A stretch of DNA of 64,000 nt from assembly GCA_003243425.1 (NCBI GenBank), contig QFQP01000010.1, positions 1 through 64,000 on the forward strand. The letters are read 5' to 3'. This document shows, piece after piece, positions 1 through 7,867 of this stretch. Under the pieces are notes generated by a model. The model did no database searches. It saw only the letters and a list, made by a program, of their open reading frames with translations, and was not told where the DNA came from. The position numbers were made by a program, and so were the translations under genes. This stretch comes from Archangium gephyra. Its GTDB lineage: Bacteria; Myxococcota; Myxococcia; Myxococcales; Myxococcaceae. Every line of letters begins with the position of its first letter. The first letter of the stretch is position 1.

Positions 1-442
1 TCCCCGTCACGCGGCGTGAGGGCCCTGGGGGGGGAATGGTTTTGAGAAGCCGGGGTCCCATCCCTCTGAGAGCCGACATCGATGCCGATGCCGAGCTCCA
101 TCATGCGGGTGATGACTTCACACCGAGCGGCGACAGCCCCTGCGCCTCGACGAGGCCTTCACCGCTCTTGAAGAACGCCCACTTGCACCTGACCATGCGC
201 AGCGGCTCCGAGCTGCGTCGACCTTCGATCCGATCCGCCCGTGTGCGCGAATCTTCCGCGCCTCTTTCGCCGCACTTCCACCCCGAAGCCCGCGCGCCGC
301 AGCGTGAAATCGTCGAACTCCGGCAGTTGATGGAGCGACGCGCCGAGCGCGACGGCGGCAATTCATACGGCGGCCACAGACACCGCACGCCGGTCGAATG
401 CAGTTGCGCTTCGCTGACAGCGTTGACGAGCCCTCCGCGTCG
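1..442. other. no supported gene
   Basis: Open frames exist on both strands, but their translations are Arg/Ser/Pro-rich, none has a convincing ribosome site and they overlap each other. I recognise no family. It lies downstream of the DUF1552 gene on the minus strand, and no clear hairpin terminator is visible. Confidence 0.5.
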
Positions 443-2035
443 CTACGAATTCAACAGCCCGTCGAGTGGCCCCACCACGTTCGAGCCCGCCTTCCACTGC
501 CACCGCGTGCCCGGGCAGCAGAAGCGGTAGTCGAAGCGCGCCTCACCGAAGCCCGTCCACGGAACCCCCAGCGCGTTGCCGATGGACGTGTAGAGGTTGT
601 TGAGCGGCGTGGCCGGCAACTTGATGTAGCGGCCGCTGCGCACGCGGCCCGTCAGGTTGCCGTACAGGCGAATGGGCATGTTGCTGTTGTTGTGCGAGCC
701 CGAGTGGTTCATCTCGTTGATGACCACCACCAGGGTGTTGTCGAGCAACGTCGAGCCATCGGGTTCACGCACGTTCTTGAGCGCGGTGAGGAACGACGAC
801 AACCGCTCCGCGTACCAGCGCTCGATGCGGCGGAGTTTGTCGTACGCGGTGAACTGCGCCTCGGTCTGCGGCGGGCCGATGCCGTTGTACGCGTCGTGGC
901 TGAGCGGGTGATGCCCGTCGGGCGAGAGCCCACCGGTGCCGCTGTTGAACCCGGGGAGGAAGCTGAAGACCTGGTTCGTCGCCGCGAACGTCCACGACAG
1001 CGTCATCACCCGCGTCACGTCGCACGCCAGCGCGAGCACCGCCTGGTCCATCATCAACTGCATGCGGTCGGGCAGCTTGAGCGGGTCGCCGAGGTTCATC
1101 ATCGACGGCGGCGCGTCGGGGCTGTGGCACGCGAGGTTGGTGAGGTCCGGCGCCCTGGTGAGGCGCGTCTCGACGTCGCGGTAGGCGTCGAAGTGTTGCT
1201 GCAGGCGCGTCTGGTCGGGCGACGACATGCCGCCCTTCAGCGCGCTGAAGCGTTCGTAGGCGGCGGCGAACGAAGCCCCGCGGCGCTTCATCTTCTTTGC
1301 GAGCGCTTCGGCGGCGGGGTCGACACCCGGCGTCTGCGGAATGCCGGCGAAGAGGCTCTGAAACGAGAGCCGTGGATCATCGACGACGGGGAGCCGACGG
1401 CCACCATCGACGCTCAGGCCGAAGTTCACGAAGGAGTTCACGCCCAGCTGCAGCGACTTCACGCGCGAGGTGCCGCCAATCGCCTTGCCGAGCGCGACGT
1501 CGAGCGAATCACCCTGCGGCTTGAACTCCACGGTCGAGGTGCCGTTGGTGGTCGTCACCGTGCCGACGGGGAAGCGGCCGGTGAGCATCGAGACCTGCGA
1601 CTCGTGACCGATGGTCAACTCGCGCGTCGGGTTGCCGTTGGCGTCGAGCGGCTTGAGCGGGTGAGGCCCGGTGCAGCCCGCGAGGTCGGTCAGGCCGAAC
1701 GGTGCCTTCGTGCCCTCGGCCCACTCAGTCCACTTCTCGGACTCGGGCAGGTTGAGCGTCGACACGCGCTCGGTCGAGTCGAAGTGCACCGTGATGTCCT
1801 TGAAGGGCACCAGCGGCAGCATGGTGTGCTTGTCGCCCGCGGGGTCGTAACCCCAGTCGGTCTCGGTGCTGTCGGGGCGCACGTGGTAGTAGTCGTGCGC
1901 GACGCCGTTGGGTTGAAACCAGAACACGATGCGCCGCGGCGCCTGGGTCTGACCCCACGCGAGCTCCGGTGAGAGCAGCTTGAGCAACGGCGCGCCGGCA
2001 GCAGCCTTGAGCAGCAGACGTCGGTCGAACTTCAT
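443..2035 (-). CDS. DUF1552 family exported protein
   Basis: This is a 530-residue protein of the DUF1552 family, which is common in planctomycetes and myxobacteria and has no established function. The N-terminus has a twin-arginine-like signal: Arg5-Arg6 in DRRLLLKAAAGAPLLKLL, ending near AWGQ, so Tat export is likely. The body has motifs I associate with the family: FWFQPNGVAHDYY near the start, EMNHSGSHNN near residue 450 and a short FDYRFCCPG motif near the end. I chose the ATG at 2035 because it starts the Tat signal and overlaps the stop of the upstream DUF1592 gene by four bases (ATGA), indicating translational coupling. The in-frame extension to 2182 would overlap that gene and encodes out-of-frame shadow residues. 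Such pairs are usually encoded together, suggesting a joint envelope role. Confidence 0.85.
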   Translation of the reverse strand: MKFDRRLLLKAAAGAPLLKLLSPELAWGQTQAPRRIVFWFQPNGVAHDYYHVRPDSTETDWGYDPAGDKHTMLPLVPFKDITVHFDSTERVSTLNLPESEKWTEWAEGTKAPFGLTDLAGCTGPHPLKPLDANGNPTRELTIGHESQVSMLTGRFPVGTVTTTNGTSTVEFKPQGDSLDVALGKAIGGTSRVKSLQLGVNSFVNFGLSVDGGRRLPVVDDPRLSFQSLFAGIPQTPGVDPAAEALAKKMKRRGASFAAAYERFSALKGGMSSPDQTRLQQHFDAYRDVETRLTRAPDLTNLACHSPDAPPSMMNLGDPLKLPDRMQLMMDQAVLALACDVTRVMTLSWTFAATNQVFSFLPGFNSGTGGLSPDGHHPLSHDAYNGIGPPQTEAQFTAYDKLRRIERWYAERLSSFLTALKNVREPDGSTLLDNTLVVVINEMNHSGSHNNSNMPIRLYGNLTGRVRSGRYIKLPATPLNNLYTSIGNALGVPWTGFGEARFDYRFCCPGTRWQWKAGSNVVGPLDGLLNS

Positions 2036-3669
2036 GGCGCGACTCCGGGGTTGCGGAAGTTGTCGCTGGTGAGCACGGCGCGCACCAGGCTGGCGATGGG
2101 TCCCGCCTCTTCGAAGAAGCTCTTCGAACGGGCGCGCACTTCGCAGAACTGACCCTGGTCGACGCTGCGGCGCAGCGCCCACGTCGTGAACTGCCGCGCC
2201 AGACAGCTGCGCACCATGGGGTCCCTGGCGAGCGTCTGCGACAGGTCGGCGAGGCCGTCGACTTCGATGCGCGGTGAGGTCGGGATCTTCGCGGTGGCGT
2301 CGACCGCGTCGCCCTGCTCGTCAGTGCGGAAGCGGCCCACGGCGTCGAAGTTCTCCATCGAGAAGCCCAGCGGGTTGATGAGCGCGTGGCAGCTCTTGCA
2401 GCTGTCGTTCTGCGTGGCGTCGGTGAAGCGCGCGCGCGTCGTCGGGTAGCTCTCGGCCGGCGGCAGCGCCGTGTTCACGGACGCATCGGGCGGCGGCACG
2501 TCGTTGCACAGCGCGTGACGCAGCAGGAAGACGCCACGATGCACCGGGTCGGAGCCTTCGAAGCGGCCGAACGCGGTGAGCACCGCGGGCTGCCCCAGCA
2601 CGCCGATGCGGCGCGGCGTGTCGGTGTCGCGCAGCTCGAGCCCGGTGGCCGCGGGGAGCCCGAGGTTGCGTGCCACCGCTTCGTTCACCACCAGCTTCGG
2701 TGACGTCATCAGGCGCTCGAAGCTGCCGTCACGCACCCGCGCTTCCGTCGAGAAGAAGCCCGCGAGCGCGCGCATGTACGCGTCACCATCGGCCCCGGAG
2801 CCCGGCGGCTTGAAGTCGGGGTACAGCGCGCTGTGGCGCGCGGCCGCTCCCAGTGAGTCTTGAATGGTCGCGACCTTCTCGGGCGCCAGCCAGTGCGAGA
2901 GGAAGTTGGCGAACGTCTCGTCGGCGCGCGGGTCGGCGAGCATGCGGTCGACCTGCGCTTCGAAGCCCTCGGCGGTGTCGAGCGCGCCGTTCTCGGCCGC
3001 GTCGAGGAGCGCGTCGTCAGGCCCCTGCTGCCAGAGGAAGGACGACAGCCGCTCGGCGAGCACGGTGCCCTTCGGCGCCTCACCTTCGGGGGCCGCCTGG
3101 AAGAAGAAGAAGTCGGGCGAGACGAGCAGCGTCATCAACGCGGTCTGAATGCCATCGACGTGCGTGCCTTCGGCGCGGGCCGCGTCATAGGTGGCGAGCA
3201 CGGTGTCGACCTCAGAGGTGCCGAGCGTGCGGCGCCACAGCCGACGGCCGTAGCGCTCGATGAAGGTGCGGGCACACGCGCGCTCGTCACCGCTGCACTC
3301 GATGAACACCGGCCGCAGCGCCGCGGCGAGCGACACCTCTTCGGCCGCGAGCAGCTCCGCTTCGGCCCACACGGCGGTCGCGCTCTGCGCACGGAAGTAG
3401 CGCTGCTTGGCGCTGATGAGCTCGTCGGTCGACGCGAGGCGGTTGGCGAACGCGTGCGTCGGGTCGCCGAGCACCGCGACCACCGTGCGGTCCAGCTCGC
3501 GCGAGGTCAGGCGCTGCAGCTCGCGCGCGGCCGTCGCCGAGGTGACGTCGATGCACTCCGGCGCGGTGTCGAGCTCATCAATCGGTGACCCGGGTGGCGA
3601 ATCGCCCGGCGTGACCACCGCGACGCAACCACAGAGCGCAACGCAGAGAACTCCGAGAAGGCGACGCAT
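2032..3669 (-). CDS. DUF1592-type lipoprotein with a haem motif (PSCyt-like)
   Basis: A 545-residue predicted lipoprotein: the signal MRRLLGVLCVALCGC gives a lipobox Cys near residue 15. The architecture matches the DUF1587/DUF1595/DUF1592/DUF1588/DUF1585 set. Near residue 425 the motif NDSCKSCHALINPLGFSMEN contains CxxCH, a candidate c-type haem site, followed by the ENFDxxGRxR signature of DUF1588. It is translationally coupled to the downstream DUF1552 gene by an ATGA overlap. The function of these pairs is unknown; family context suggests envelope redox or polymer-degradation roles, which is inference. The start at 3669 begins the signal peptide directly. Confidence 0.85.
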   Translation of the reverse strand: MRRLLGVLCVALCGCVAVVTPGDSPPGSPIDELDTAPECIDVTSATAARELQRLTSRELDRTVVAVLGDPTHAFANRLASTDELISAKQRYFRAQSATAVWAEAELLAAEEVSLAAALRPVFIECSGDERACARTFIERYGRRLWRRTLGTSEVDTVLATYDAARAEGTHVDGIQTALMTLLVSPDFFFFQAAPEGEAPKGTVLAERLSSFLWQQGPDDALLDAAENGALDTAEGFEAQVDRMLADPRADETFANFLSHWLAPEKVATIQDSLGAAARHSALYPDFKPPGSGADGDAYMRALAGFFSTEARVRDGSFERLMTSPKLVVNEAVARNLGLPAATGLELRDTDTPRRIGVLGQPAVLTAFGRFEGSDPVHRGVFLLRHALCNDVPPPDASVNTALPPAESYPTTRARFTDATQNDSCKSCHALINPLGFSMENFDAVGRFRTDEQGDAVDATAKIPTSPRIEVDGLADLSQTLARDPMVRSCLARQFTTWALRRSVDQGQFCEVRARSKSFFEEAGPIASLVRAVLTSDNFRNPGVAP

Positions 3670-3780
3670 GGGGCTGATGAGACTCTCCGCGCATCAGCGC
3701 CACAACGAGCGTCAGTCGAAAAGTTCCCCGAGTACGGCGATTGGAGCGTCGGTGAATGTGCGTGTGATGCGCAGACGTCT

Positions 3781-4299
3781 ATGGTGCCCGCCGTGACTTC
3801 GGAGCGGCGTACGACCGTGGTGTGGATCTCCGTCGCGCTCGTGGTCTTCGCAGCGGCGCTCGCGTGGAAGAGGTTCCGCAGCGAGCCGCGCGCGACGCTG
3901 GCCGACTGGCAACGAAGCGTCTCGGAGCTGTCGGCTGAGCAACGCCGCACCTACGACGCCATTCGTGAAGGCATCACCGCGGTCGAGACGGTTCGCGCCG
4001 CCACGAAGCAGTGGCCGCAGCAGCACCTCACCCCCGACGCCACGTGGTCGCGTTCGCAGCAACGCCTCGCCATCAACTACGTCGGCGAAGCCAACGGCCT
4101 GCGCTGGCTGGTGCTCTTCCTCGAGCCCGACCCGCGCACCACCGAAGCGCCGCCGCCCGACGACGACGAGCACCACACGCTGAGCGACGGCACGGCGCTG
4201 CACGTGACCATCTGGACGCAGCCGCTCGAGACACCGCGCCCCGAGGTGGTCACCGCGTTCCCCGCCGCTGAAGGCTGGGTCGAACGCGTGCGTCGCTGA
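3781..4299 (+). CDS. membrane-anchored protein of unknown function
   Basis: A 172-residue protein with one N-terminal membrane segment (about residues 13-28, VVWISVALVVFAAALAW) and a soluble domain. The rest is charged and contains an acidic stretch (PPPDDDEHH) near residue 125. I do not recognise a family. It reads away from the DUF1592 gene, 111 bases from that gene's start, and the next gene begins 15 bases after its stop, so the two plus-strand genes probably form an operon. The start could be the ATG at 3781 or a slightly later codon; no strong ribosome site decides it. Confidence 0.55.
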   Translation: MVPAVTSERRTTVVWISVALVVFAAALAWKRFRSEPRATLADWQRSVSELSAEQRRTYDAIREGITAVETVRAATKQWPQQHLTPDATWSRSQQRLAINYVGEANGLRWLVLFLEPDPRTTEAPPPDDDEHHTLSDGTALHVTIWTQPLETPRPEVVTAFPAAEGWVERVRR

Positions 4300-4314
4300 T
4301 ACATCAACCGGCGC

Positions 4315-4884
4315 ATGCGCTCGGCTTCCACCTTCGGCTACCTGGTCGTCTTCTCGGCGCTCGCGTGGGCGGCGATGCCGTTCTGGGGCTCGGCCGCGAT
4401 GCTCGCCACGCTGCTGTTGATGACCATCGCCACGCGGCGAATCATTCGCACCGCGCGTGAAACGCTCGAGCCGCACTTCGAGCTGCTCACCATCACCGAT
4501 GAACCAGGCCGCGCCTTCCTTCGCCGGTACGCGCTCACGTTCCTCTGGCCCGACGCCGCGCAGCGCTGGACGAAGCCGTGGGTGATTCTGGGACCGCTCT
4601 CGTTGTTCCTCGGCCTGGTCTTCATCGGCCGCGCGGTGCTGTCGTGGAACGCGTGGTACCTCGCGCTGCTGCTGCCCACCGTTCTTCTGCTGCTGCTCGG
4701 TGGTTCCGTGGCGCGCTTCTTCGACGTCGACGAGCGGCTCAAAGGCGACCTCAAGCAGTTCAAGCCGACCTGGGAGCAGGCCATGACCCGCGCGTCGCTC
4801 CGAAAGATGATGCGCGCCTGGCCTCCGAGCGACGCCCCCGACGAGGCGCCGGTCGCCGCGGCGTCACCACCCAAACGGCCGTGA
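4315..4884 (+). CDS. integral membrane protein of unknown function
   Basis: A 189-residue protein with about four hydrophobic segments in two hairpins: roughly residues 8-38 (two helices), 92-110 and 114-133. The C-terminal third is cytoplasmic-looking and basic, with a proline/alanine-rich end. It follows the preceding membrane-anchored gene by 15 bases. No catalytic or transport motif is visible and no family is recognised. Confidence 0.55.
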   Translation: MRSASTFGYLVVFSALAWAAMPFWGSAAMLATLLLMTIATRRIIRTARETLEPHFELLTITDEPGRAFLRRYALTFLWPDAAQRWTKPWVILGPLSLFLGLVFIGRAVLSWNAWYLALLLPTVLLLLLGGSVARFFDVDERLKGDLKQFKPTWEQAMTRASLRKMMRAWPPSDAPDEAPVAAASPPKRP

Positions 4885-5128
4885 CGTTCTCGTCAGAGTC
4901 GACGCACTTCCTCTCGGCGTGACGGCCGTTTCGGCACACCGCGCACTCAGGCGCCCACGCGACGCGCGCGTCACGCAACGGTGCGCGAATGAGTCCCCTC
5001 AGACCCGATGCGTGCAGTTTGCAATTCATCGCTGAAATGCGGCGTGCAGCGCTGCAGCGCGGACGACCACGATCCAGCAGGTTGGAGCTCCAAAGAGCGC
5101 GGCCCGGCGTGTGCACATGCAGAGGCAC

Positions 5129-5533
5129 ATGCTCCAGATTCAAGACCTCCCTCTCGAGATGTGTCTGGCTGTTGGAAGCAACACTTCGGTCGCGCGGGTG
5201 GCGGAGCTCGCCAACCGTGCAGGTGCCCGTTACGTGATGGTGCGCACCTCCGATGGTGACGTCCGCGGCGTGCAGCTCACCTCCGTCGCCAGCTGGATGG
5301 CGTCACAGTCACCGACCGTCACCGTCGACGAGATGCCCGTGGTGCAGGGCATGACCGTCGAGCCGGGGACCGCGGTGCTCGACGCGCTCAGCATGCTGGC
5401 GACCTCGTCGGCGCCGATTCTCCTGGTCAGCGGCGGCAAGTTCGAGAGCTGCCAGGTGGTGCAGCGCAACATGGTCGAGATGACCGCGGGCGTCGAAGGC
5501 TTCGGCCCGCGCCGCGCTGAGATGCTGAGCTGA
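5129..5533 (+). CDS. small CBS-domain-like protein
   Basis: A protein of about 134 residues resembling a tandem CBS (Bateman-type) regulatory module. The segment SVARVAELANRAGARYVMVR followed by DGDVRGV looks like the helix-strand core of one CBS motif. The part around EPGTAVLDALSMLATSSAPILLV looks like a second. CBS pairs bind adenine nucleotides in many proteins, but no ligand residues can be asserted here. In-frame starts lie at GTG 5111, ATG 5117 and ATG 5129; I chose the last because conserved-looking sequence begins there. The gene ends just before a hairpin shared with the converging protease gene. Confidence 0.5.
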   Translation: MLQIQDLPLEMCLAVGSNTSVARVAELANRAGARYVMVRTSDGDVRGVQLTSVASWMASQSPTVTVDEMPVVQGMTVEPGTAVLDALSMLATSSAPILLVSGGKFESCQVVQRNMVEMTAGVEGFGPRRAEMLS

Positions 5534-5542
5534 GAAACACGA

Positions 5543-5576
5543 AGCCCGCGCTCCCCGAAATGGGAAGGCGCGGGCT
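5543..5576. terminator. hairpin between convergent genes
   Basis: Inverted repeat agcccgcg (5543-5550) and cgcgggct (5569-5576), with an inner tccc/ggga extension, followed by tttcg on the plus strand. It sits 10 bases past the stop of the CBS-like gene and about 27 bases from the stop of the converging protease gene, so it can act as a bidirectional terminator. Confidence 0.7.
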
Positions 5577-5602
5577 TTCGCTCATCACTCCGGTGGTGGG
5601 TG

Positions 5603-7153
5603 TTACGGAGCGACGTAGTTCATGGTGATCGAATAGTTCGCGGCCTGGTACCCGTTCACCCCGAGGTACACCTGCGACGCGGTCGCCGGCACGGTCAGCG
5701 AGCACGATTCCGCAGCGCCCGACTTGTACGGGCGGCAGTCATACAGCGTGGTGGTCGGCGCACCGGCGAAGCGCACGTAGAGGTCCGGGTCGCCCGAGCC
5801 GCTCATGGTCACCGTCAACGCAGAGCCCGGCTTCACCGTCACCGGGTTGTAGGTGATGAACTGACCGCGCGAGACCGAGCCGGTGACGGTCGCCGTCTGC
5901 GGCGTGCCACCACCCGTGGGCGGGTTCGACGAGCCCTTCGTGTAGGTCACCGCCAGCGAGTAGCTCGCCGCCGTGTAGCCGACGACCGACACGTACGCGG
6001 TGGTGATGCCCGTGGGCACCGTGAGGTCGCAGGTCTCGCTCGAGCCGTTGAGGTACGGGCGGCAGTTGTACGACGAAGCCGTCGGCGCCGAACCGAAGCG
6101 CACGTAGAGGTCTGCGTCGCCCGTGCCCGTCATCACCACGCGGAACGTGGTGCCCGCGGTGACCGAGAAGGGACCGACGGCCGAGGTCGCGCCCTGCCCG
6201 ACGTTGCCCGTGAAGTTCTCGGTGGTGCTGCCCGAACCACCGCCGCTGCCGCCGCCCGAACCGCCACCGCTGCCACCACCCGTGCCGCCGCCGGAACCAC
6301 CACCCGCGCCACCGCCGGTGCCGCCGCCGGCCGGAGCGCCGTAGAGCGCCGCCGCGCCCTGCTTGTCGAGCGCCGTGAGCGAGAGGTCATCGAAGCTGCC
6401 GGTGCCGTTGCACTGCGGGTAGTGCATCACCGACGCCGAGTCGTACGACGTCAGCGTGCGCCACTGGTTGTCTTCGAAGCAGTCCGAGGCGCCGGCTTCC
6501 GGGCGCGTGTGCTCGTGACGGAAGCCGAGCGTGTGGCCGAGCTCGTGGCGCAGCACGCCGACGAACGAAACGCCGCCACCCGAGAACGCCGAGTTGTCGA
6601 TGAGCACGTTGCGCGCGCTGCGCGAGTTCGACGGGAAGAACGCGCGGGCCAGGTACTGACCGTTCACGTTCACCGGGTTCACGTCGAAGACCACGTTGCT
6701 GTTCGACGCGGTGCAATTCGCGTCCTCCGCGGACACGTAGACGAACTTCACGTTGGCCGCGGCTTCCCACGCGCCCGTCGCTTCGGCCATCGTCTGCACG
6801 ACCGTCGCCTTGCGCGTACCGAACGAGTTCGACACGCAGTAGCTGAGGTTCAGCTTCGCGGTGTTGCTCCACTTGTCGTCGGCGTTGCCGACGCGGTTCA
6901 CGATGAGCTGACCCTCGCGAACGTTCTCGTCGTAGAACTCGCGCAGCAGCTTCTCGCTCTCGAAGAGCGTGTCGCCGTCGGCGATGAAGAGGCCGGTCTC
7001 GGGCTCGACGAAGACCTTCTCGTTGCGGAACTGCTCCCACGTGAGGCCGGAGCCGCTCTGCTTCGTGTCTTCGCCTTGATCAGTGATGCGCCCCTCGCCG
7101 ACACCGCACGCCGCGAGAACCGTCAGCACCGCTCCCAGAATGACCTTCTTCAT
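5603..7153 (-). CDS. secreted M57-like zinc metalloprotease with two PPC domains
   Basis: A 516-residue predicted secreted protease. A lipoprotein-type signal (MKKVILGAVLTVLAACG) is followed by a propeptide-like region. The catalytic domain has the metzincin zinc motif HELGHTLGFRHEH at about residues 203-215, in which three His bind zinc and Glu is the general base. The sequence around it resembles peptidase family M57, the HEIGH-type enzymes. A Gly/Ser-rich linker of about 35 residues then leads to two bacterial pre-peptidase C-terminal (PPC) domains, each with a DADLYVRFG or DPDLYVRFA signature and a pair of Cys. I chose the ATG at 7153, preceded by a GGGAGC ribosome site, over the longer open frame to 7459. 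Confidence 0.88.
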   Translation of the reverse strand: MKKVILGAVLTVLAACGVGEGRITDQGEDTKQSGSGLTWEQFRNEKVFVEPETGLFIADGDTLFESEKLLREFYDENVREGQLIVNRVGNADDKWSNTAKLNLSYCVSNSFGTRKATVVQTMAEATGAWEAAANVKFVYVSAEDANCTASNSNVVFDVNPVNVNGQYLARAFFPSNSRSARNVLIDNSAFSGGGVSFVGVLRHELGHTLGFRHEHTRPEAGASDCFEDNQWRTLTSYDSASVMHYPQCNGTGSFDDLSLTALDKQGAAALYGAPAGGGTGGGAGGGSGGGTGGGSGGGSGGGSGGGSGSTTENFTGNVGQGATSAVGPFSVTAGTTFRVVMTGTGDADLYVRFGSAPTASSYNCRPYLNGSSETCDLTVPTGITTAYVSVVGYTAASYSLAVTYTKGSSNPPTGGGTPQTATVTGSVSRGQFITYNPVTVKPGSALTVTMSGSGDPDLYVRFAGAPTTTLYDCRPYKSGAAESCSLTVPATASQVYLGVNGYQAANYSITMNYVAP

Positions 7154-7245
7154 GGTTGTTGCTCCCAGGTCGTTGCTTCGGGCCCACCAGCCGAGCAACG
7201 TGCGCGCTTCCCTTGAGCATTCGTCAGGCCAAGCCAAAAACCATG

Positions 7246-7275
7246 ATTTTACTGATGAATTCAGGTGTGCGACAA
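7246..7275 (-). promoter_or_regulatory. candidate sigma-70-type promoter for the M57-like protease
   Basis: On the minus strand a TTGTCG -35-like hexamer (7275-7270) and a TAAAAT -10-like hexamer (7251-7246) are separated by 18 bases. They lie in a locally AT-richer pocket about 90 bases upstream of the protease start. No start-site data support it. Confidence 0.35.
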
Positions 7276-7445
7276 AAGGGGCTGACTCCATGTGGGTGTA
7301 TCTGACTTTGACAGTGTGAATTCGCGGGTTTGCGAAAAGCGCTGTCAAAACAGCCGGTTGCAGAGCGAGTACGTGGAATTGTTGCGTCGCACGACCCTGC
7401 GTTACCGGCCGTCTCAAACGAGGACGAACGACATTGTGCGATGAG

Positions 7446-7470
7446 TTGATCAGCTTCATGCGCTGATCAG
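7446..7470. repeat. short inverted repeat
   Basis: Arms ttgatcagc (7446-7454) and gctgatcag (7462-7470) form an eight-pair stem with a seven-base spacer. It lies in the 714-base intergenic region between the divergent protease and gluzincin genes. It could be an operator or a fortuitous match. Confidence 0.4.
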
Positions 7471-7620
7471 CGCAGAGGTGCGAGGTGTGCGCACGAGAGC
7501 GGTGGTGGCGATCGCAGACGGCACCGAGTGACGGGCGTCAATGGTGCGGTGAAGGCGCTGTCACTCGCCGTGCTCGTCGCGCGCTGGCTCCGCAGTCTCG
7601 AGGCAAGAGCGCGGCAACGC

Positions 7621-7659
7621 GTCGTAGAAAATTGAGCGAAAACGGTCATTTTCTACGAC
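7621..7659. repeat. perfect 12-base inverted repeat in intergenic region
   Basis: gtcgtagaaaat (7621-7632) and attttctacgac (7648-7659) are perfect inverted copies separated by 15 bases. The AT-rich inner ends are unusual for this GC-rich genome. There is no T-tract that would make it an obvious terminator, and it lies about 210 bases upstream of the plus-strand gluzincin gene. A regulator-binding site is plausible. The rest of 7154-7867 holds nothing else I can identify besides the candidate promoter and the inverted repeat at 7446. Confidence 0.55.
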
Positions 7660-7867
7660 AAGAACGAGGTCGCGCGACCTTCGTTTCACCGAAACGAGTT
7701 GTGCTCAGGGCCCTGGAAGTCGCGGGGCCAGCGCGCGACGAGCACCGCTGCGCACACCGCTCACCACCGCCTGCATCGATGCAGCCGTTCCGAGCCTCCG
7801 TGGAACACGTACGTCAGCTGCTGTTCTTGTTTGCGCATCACCACCGACACGCCTACGCGCACGGCCC

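Noticed and set aside
398..1972. Long plus-strand open frame (524 codons) opposite the DUF1552 gene
   Set aside because: It is the antisense of a clear coding gene in a high-GC genome; the translation is Arg/Val/His-rich without any family likeness.
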